DNA of 18,867 nucleotides from Alteromonadaceae bacterium (GTDB lineage: Bacteria; Pseudomonadota; Gammaproteobacteria; Pseudomonadales; Oleiphilaceae), in the NCBI GenBank assembly GCA_013393545.1, contig JABXHG010000132.1, positions 1-18,867 on the forward strand, in the 5' to 3' direction. How positions within the stretch are numbered: the first letter of the stretch is position 1; each line of letters starts with the position of its first letter. Positions 15,211 through 18,867 of the stretch are shown piece after piece. The position numbers were made by a program, and so were the translations under genes. The notes below the pieces were generated by a model. That model was not told the DNA's origin. It made no database searches and saw nothing but the letters and a program-made list of their open reading frames with translations.

Positions 15211-15687
15211 TCAGAACAGCGGCCGGCCCTGGCTGATTTCGTCTTCGGTGGCATCCCGCCGGCCAACGATTTCCAGATCAAAGTACAGTGTGAAGCCGGC
15301 CAGCGGGTGGTTGGCGTCTACCCGCACCAGGTTGCCGTCGATGCCAACAACCTGCACCACCTGGGTTTCATCGCCGGAGTTGGTCTGGAACTTCATGCCC
15401 ACCTGCAGATTTTCCACGCCTTCAAACAGCGACCGGGGCACCTTGCGCACCAGCTCCTCGCGGTATTCGCCATAGGCCATTTCCGGCGGGATGGTCACTT
15501 CCAGGCAATCCCCCACATTGCGGTCTTTTACCGCCTTCTGGATGCCTTCGATGATTTCCGGGGTGCCGTACAAAAAGTGCAGGGGCTCACTGCCCTCGGA
15601 GGTGTCGACCAACTCGCCCAGCTTGTTTTTCAGCACGTAGTGAACGGTAAAGATCTGGGGTGTGGATTGTTCGTTCTCAGCTTGCAT
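15211..15687 (-). CDS. slyD: FKBP-type peptidyl-prolyl isomerase, SlyD-like
   Basis: SlyD-type FKBPs catalyse proline cis-trans isomerisation and act as cytoplasmic chaperones. The 158-residue product has no signal peptide. The split FKBP domain includes LVDTSEGSEPLHFLYG (26-41), EIIEGIQKAV (44-53), PPEMAYGEY (67-75) and NHPLAG (126-131). An insert-in-flap chaperone domain lies between, about 76-124, starting REELVRKVPRSLFEG. Unlike E. coli SlyD, it lacks the His- and Cys-rich metal-binding tail and ends in GRPLF, so a hydrogenase-nickel role is unlikely. The ATG has GGAAG seven bases upstream. It is divergent from the glycosyltransferase gene and 143 bases ahead of the response regulator gene. 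FkpB is the other possible name. Confidence 0.85.
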   Translation of the reverse strand: MQAENEQSTPQIFTVHYVLKNKLGELVDTSEGSEPLHFLYGTPEIIEGIQKAVKDRNVGDCLEVTIPPEMAYGEYREELVRKVPRSLFEGVENLQVGMKFQTNSGDETQVVQVVGIDGNLVRVDANHPLAGFTLYFDLEIVGRRDATEDEISQGRPLF

Positions 15688-15736
15688 GAATGCTTCCGGA
15701 TCGGTGAATTCAGTGAATAAAGGGAATTAAAGGACC

Positions 15737-15745
15737 AGTTTACCA
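15737..15745 (-). promoter_or_regulatory. Candidate extended -10 promoter of the slyD-like gene
   Basis: On the minus strand TGGTAAACT combines a TGN extension with a four-of-six -10 hexamer TAAACT (15737-15742). It lies about 50 bases upstream of the slyD-like start codon. No recognisable -35 is present, as is usual for extended -10 promoters. Confidence 0.35.
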
Positions 15746-15801
15746 TGCCGCGCAAACCCGGGCTGCACGCCAAAGATAAGGGGACTCCACAACCCCGGCG
15801 A

Positions 15802-15841
15802 CCGTCACAAAAGTGTCACAGCCTTGTCGTCTGCCTGTCAC
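15802..15841 (+). promoter_or_regulatory. Two tandem Pho-box-like sites (PhoB operator)
   Basis: Four GTCA-type half-sites begin at 15804, 15815, 15826 and 15837, exactly 11 bases apart, the spacing of PhoB half-sites. The first 18-base box (15802-15819, CCGTCACAAAAGTGTCAC) matches the Pho-box consensus CTGTCAT-AAAA-CTGTCAC at about 15 of 18 positions. The second (15824-15841, TTGTCGTCTGCCTGTCAC) matches well in its right half only (third half-site GTCG). In Pho promoters the box takes the place of a -35 element, and here a -10 lies 10 bases downstream. The site also lies about 60 bases upstream of the divergent slyD-like promoter. Confidence 0.7.
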
Positions 15842-15851
15842 GCCCGCGGCT

Positions 15852-15857
15852 CATAGT
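15852..15857 (+). promoter_or_regulatory. Candidate -10 element of the Pho-type promoter
   Basis: CATAGT lies 10 bases after the last Pho half-site, the usual distance in PhoB-activated promoters. Transcription would begin near 15864. That makes a coding start upstream of this point impossible for this transcript and favours the GTG at 15891 for the glycosyltransferase. Confidence 0.5.
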
Positions 15858-15890
15858 GGCAGCATGACCACAAACCCTGCAGGAAGCACC

Positions 15891-17102
15891 GTGACACTAT
15901 CGCCCGCAAGCCAACGGCCACGCCGACACCTGACCATCGTTTCCGAGACCTTTGCGCCGGAAATCAATGGCGTTGCCAATACGCTGAAGCATCTGTGCCG
16001 GGGATTAGTGCAACACGGACATCGGGTGACTCTGGTGCGACCCGAGCGCGCCGGCGCGGAAAACTCACCGCCCACCCATCGCCTGTATACCGAAGAAGTC
16101 ATCGCCAGGGGCCTGCCGCTGCCCGGCTACAATGGTCTGCAATTCGGCCTGATGCGCGCTTCACGGTTAGTGGAATCGTGGCAGGCTCACCGCCCGGATG
16201 CGGTTTACGTGGCCACCCAGGGCCCGCTGGGCATAGCGGCGGTGCGGGCCGCCAACAAGCTGGGCATTCCGGTGTGTTCCGGCTTTCATACCAATTTTCA
16301 CCAGTATTCCAGTTATTACGGCCTGGGAGCCCTTCGCTGGCTGTTGTGCCGTTACGGACGCTGGTTCCACAACCAGACCCGCCTGACCCTGGTGCCCACC
16401 CGAAAAATGCAGACCATGGTCCGGCAGATGGGCATTGGCAATGCCCGGTTGTGGAGCCGGGGCGTGGATTGCCAGAACTTTACGCCCCATAAACGTCACG
16501 CCGCTCTGCGCGAACACTGGGGTGTGGCCGCTAACGAGCTGGCGGTGATTTACGTGGGCCGGCTGGCAGCGGAAAAAAACGTCAAACTGGCGGCGGCCTG
16601 TTTCGAACGGATTCGCTGCCTCCACCCCGGCGCCCGCTTTATTCTGGTAGGCGATGGTCCATTGCGGGAATCCTTGCAAGCCCGCCATCCGGATTACATT
16701 TTCTGTGGCAGCCAGCGCGGCGATGAGCTGGCACGGCATTACGCCAGCGCCGATCTGTTTCTGTTCCCCAGCAAAACCGACACCTTCGGCAACGTGGTGC
16801 TGGAAGCCATGGCCAGCGGGCTGGGCGTGGTGGCGTTTGACGACGCCGCAGCCGCCGAACACATTCGCCATGACGAAAACGGCCAGAAGTCAGCGCTCAA
16901 CGACGATGAAGGCTTCATCCTCAACGCCCTGCGCCTGGCCGACCAGCCTTCACTGCTGCAACGCATCCGCACCCGTGCACGGCTGGATGCACTGGACCTG
17001 ACCTGGACCAGCCAGGTGGAACTGTTTGAACAACTGGTACTCAACCAACCGGAGCACGACCCCTACCATGCCAACGATGAGCAAAGCGTCTCGATTTTTT
17101 GA
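15891..17102 (+). CDS. GT4-family glycosyltransferase, probable membrane glycolipid synthesis
   Basis: This is a GT-B fold glycosyltransferase of the GT4 family. The 403-residue product starts with a Rossmann strand and acceptor loop (TIVSETFAPEINGVANTL, 15-32). Its donor domain has GVDCQNF (191-197), YVGRLAAEKN (221-230), ILVGDGPLRE (251-260) and the sugar-nucleotide signature SKTDTFGNVVLEAMASG (294-310). The signature has Asp297 where the classic EX7E motif has its first Glu; the second Glu is Glu305. The pattern recalls SqdX, MgtA and Pi-starvation glycolipid transferases. I chose GTG at 15891: AGGAAG lies at 15881-15886 and the predicted transcript starts near 15864. An in-frame ATG at 15864 has no clear ribosome binding site. 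The PAP2 gene overlaps its 3' end. The sugar donor and acceptor are unknown. Confidence 0.85.
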   Translation: MTLSPASQRPRRHLTIVSETFAPEINGVANTLKHLCRGLVQHGHRVTLVRPERAGAENSPPTHRLYTEEVIARGLPLPGYNGLQFGLMRASRLVESWQAHRPDAVYVATQGPLGIAAVRAANKLGIPVCSGFHTNFHQYSSYYGLGALRWLLCRYGRWFHNQTRLTLVPTRKMQTMVRQMGIGNARLWSRGVDCQNFTPHKRHAALREHWGVAANELAVIYVGRLAAEKNVKLAAACFERIRCLHPGARFILVGDGPLRESLQARHPDYIFCGSQRGDELARHYASADLFLFPSKTDTFGNVVLEAMASGLGVVAFDDAAAAEHIRHDENGQKSALNDDEGFILNALRLADQPSLLQRIRTRARLDALDLTWTSQVELFEQLVLNQPEHDPYHANDEQSVSIF

Positions 17103-17631
17103 CCGGGCAGACCAGCAGGAGGTCGCCCTGTGCCGGGCGATCAACCGCAGCGTGCGGTTCCGGCCCATACGTGGCTACTTCCGGGTAACCAGCCGACTGG
17201 GCGATGGCTGGTTCTGGTACGCGGTGATACTGCTGTTACCTTTCATCCAGCCCCAGGGCGGCCCCGCCTTCGCCCTCTTAATGACCTTCACCGGCCTCAC
17301 CTGCACCCTCACCTACAAAGCCCTGAAACACCGCCTGATTCGCGAACGCCCCTTTATTTCCTTCCCTGCTATCAACTGCGCCACGCCCCCGCTGGACCGT
17401 TACAGCTTTCCCTCTGGCCACACCCTGCACGCGGTCTGTTTTCAAACCATGCTGTTCTCCATATCACCGGTACTGGCCTGGGCCGTGCTGCCGTTCACGC
17501 TCTCGGTGGCCGCCTCCCGGGTTGTGTTGGGCCTGCACTACCCCACGGATGTCGCCGCAGGTGCGTTGATTGGCGGTGGCATGGGCTGGGCGTCTGTGCA
17601 GCTGTTCAGTCAAACAATCGCAGCTGGGTAA
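17068..17631 (+). CDS. PAP2 superfamily lipid phosphatase
   Basis: This is an integral membrane acid phosphatase of the type that dephosphorylates phosphatidic acid, phosphatidylglycerophosphate or undecaprenyl diphosphate. The 187-residue product carries the full three-part catalytic signature: K-x6-RP (Lys87 to Pro95), PSGH (115-118) and SR-x5-H-x3-D (Ser150, Arg151, His157, Asp161). Hydrophobic segments lie near 48-62, 66-84, 121-147 and 162-180. ATG at 17068 or 17077 is the likely start. Both overlap the end of the glycosyltransferase gene (by 35 or 26 bases), so the pair is translationally coupled. Its 3' end overlaps the convergent dinB gene by 26 bases. The substrate is not shown by sequence; the context suggests lipid turnover. 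Confidence 0.88.
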   Translation: MPTMSKASRFFDRADQQEVALCRAINRSVRFRPIRGYFRVTSRLGDGWFWYAVILLLPFIQPQGGPAFALLMTFTGLTCTLTYKALKHRLIRERPFISFPAINCATPPLDRYSFPSGHTLHAVCFQTMLFSISPVLAWAVLPFTLSVAASRVVLGLHYPTDVAAGALIGGGMGWASVQLFSQTIAAG

Positions 17632-18682
17632 CCGGCGCCTCATCATTGCGAAACCGCACACCCAGGCCAAGCAGCCGCACGGGGCGGTCATCCCGGGTGA
17701 TTAATTCGTCCAGCAAAGGCTGGTAATCGGCCAGCGCTGGTTCGGCTATCTGTTCGCGCACCCGTTCCAGGGTGTGGGTAGAAAAGTCGCTGTAACGGAC
17801 TTTCACGAACAGCTTGTGTATCGGCTTTTTTTGCGCCTTGCGGGACAAGCGGCGGTTCAGGTCATCCAGCAAATCCGGCATCACGCTCTGGCAGGCGGCT
17901 TTATCCGGCAAGTCCCGTGAGAAGGTGCGCTCCACGCTCACCGATTTGGCGATGCGGGAAACCACCACTGGCCGTTCGTCTCGCCCATGAGCCATTTCAT
18001 AAAGGCGATAGCCCTGTTTGCCGAACTTCTCAATCAATACCTCGGCACCCAGCGCCTGCATATCGCCACAGGTTTTTACCCCAAGAGCATGCAACTTGCC
18101 CGCAGTCACCTGACCGACGCCGGAGAGCTTTTCCACTGGCAGGGCCTGTACAAAATCAGGAACCTGCTCCGGGGTGATCACGAATAGACCGTCGGGCTTT
18201 TGCCAGTCGCTGGCAATCTTGGCGAGGAATTTATTGGGCGCCACGCCGGCGGAAATGGTGATGCCGACCTCTTTCTTGACGCGCTCGCGCAGGTAGCGCG
18301 CCATGAGCGTAGCGCTGCCCTTGTGGTCGGTCACTTCAGAGACATCCAGAAAGGCTTCGTCGAGGGACAGGGGTTCGACCAGATCGGTCATTTCCCGCAG
18401 GATGGCCATCACCTGTTTCGACGCCGCCCGGTAACGGGGAAAGTCGGCGGGCACAGTCACCAACCCCGGGCACAGCCGGCGGGCTTCGCTGCCAGGCATG
18501 GCCGAGCGCACACCAAACGCCCGCGCCCGGTAGTTGCAGGTGGTCACCACACCCCGACCCTGAGCGCCGCCCACGGCCAGGGGCACGTCCCTTAACGTAG
18601 GGTCGTCACGCATTTCCACGGCGGCGTAGAAGCAATCGCAGTCCACGTGGATGATTTTTCGTTGGGTTTCTCCAGAATTCAT
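17606..18682 (-). CDS. dinB: DNA polymerase IV (Y family)
   Basis: This is an error-prone translesion polymerase. The 358-residue product has the Y-family catalytic residues Asp14 (in [12 protein letters not shown]) and Asp108-Glu109 (in SLDEAFLDV). A helix-hairpin-helix thumb ([18 protein letters not shown]) and the little-finger domain with [12 protein letters not shown] follow. The C-terminal QLRLFD fits the sliding-clamp-binding pentapeptide QLxLF. The steric-gate position, Phe13 in E. coli, is Tyr19 here. The start is ATG at 18680-18682; a TTG two codons earlier is the only upstream alternative, and no strong ribosome binding site is visible for either. The gene converges on and overlaps the PAP2 gene. 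I found no good LexA box upstream. Confidence 0.95.
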   Translation of the reverse strand: MNSGETQRKIIHVDCDCFYAAVEMRDDPTLRDVPLAVGGAQGRGVVTTCNYRARAFGVRSAMPGSEARRLCPGLVTVPADFPRYRAASKQVMAILREMTDLVEPLSLDEAFLDVSEVTDHKGSATLMARYLRERVKKEVGITISAGVAPNKFLAKIASDWQKPDGLFVITPEQVPDFVQALPVEKLSGVGQVTAGKLHALGVKTCGDMQALGAEVLIEKFGKQGYRLYEMAHGRDERPVVVSRIAKSVSVERTFSRDLPDKAACQSVMPDLLDDLNRRLSRKAQKKPIHKLFVKVRYSDFSTHTLERVREQIAEPALADYQPLLDELITRDDRPVRLLGLGVRFRNDEAPVTQLRLFD

Positions 18683-18867
18683 TCGCAAAACCCAGACGTC
18701 AGCAAGCCGGCAGGCCTTTCCAAAACACGCTGTGAATACGTATATGTAGACCTCTTGTTGTGCAAGCCCCCAAAGCTTTCGGTGGAGTAAAAAGTTAATC
18801 AGGTAAAACTGCGCACGTATATCCGGCCTTTACGTTGAACCATCTGGTTGGTTCTGGCCTCAATGAA
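18683..18867. other. Upstream region of dinB to the window end
   Basis: There is no gene in these 185 bases. The word ACGTATAT occurs twice (18738-18745 and 18815-18822). The first copy overlaps the palindrome ATACGTAT (18736-18743). Near the end, GAACCA (18837-18842) and TGGTTC (18849-18854) form a perfect six-base inverted repeat with a six-base loop and no T run. A minus-strand TTGCAC followed at 15 bases by TATACG may be the dinB promoter. The region is more AT-rich than the genes around it and may carry a divergent promoter for a gene beyond the window. Confidence 0.4.

Noticed and set aside
16167..16871. 234-codon minus-strand frame opposite the glycosyltransferase
   Set aside because: It has no motif or ribosome binding site and lies opposite intact GT4 motifs.
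18729..18748. Possible LexA box upstream of dinB
   Set aside because: CTGT is present at one end, but ACAG is missing at the required eight-base distance.

Overview
The window reads as chromosomal DNA of a GC-rich gammaproteobacterium. The ffh, rpsP-rimM-trmD-rplS, xerD-dsbC order on one strand and the protein sequences resemble Marinobacter or a close Pseudomonas/Alteromonas relative; this is recognition from memory, not a database search. Nearly all of it is ordinary, densely packed chromosome. I see no tRNA, rRNA, CRISPR array, prophage or insertion sequence.

Left third (about 290-5621, minus strand): ffh, then the conserved ribosome and tRNA-modification operon rpsP-rimM-trmD-rplS, closed by a strong terminator, then xerD and dsbC. 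Beyond dsbC the sequence collapses into a purine-only tract (1-123). Here I would expect the homoserine dehydrogenase gene hom, which often follows dsbC in relatives. The first ~190 bases may be a poor-quality contig end rather than genome.

Middle (5803-12719): a plus-strand run of a YpjD/CcsA-like membrane protein, a CNNM/CorC-type CBS-domain membrane protein and a large DUF1631 protein. The monothiol glutaredoxin grxD follows on the minus strand. After it come argF and, three bases later, an FbpC-like ABC ATPase with no permease beside it.

Right third (12753-18682): an RstA/RstB-like two-component pair and a SlyD-like FKBP prolyl isomerase on the minus strand. A divergent plus-strand pair of a GT4 glycosyltransferase and a PAP2 phosphatase follows, and the minus-strand DNA polymerase IV gene dinB overlaps the PAP2 gene tail to tail.

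The most interesting signal is regulatory. Four GTCA-type half-sites spaced exactly 11 bp apart (15804, 15815, 15826, 15837) lie ahead of the glycosyltransferase and form two tandem Pho-box-like sites. A CATAGT -10 element sits 10 bases past the last one. Taken with the gene content, this suggests a PhoB-controlled glycolipid or membrane-lipid remodelling operon. Other points are related palindromes around the divergent ffh/ypjD promoters and a cluster of TTACA-type motifs ahead of the response regulator.
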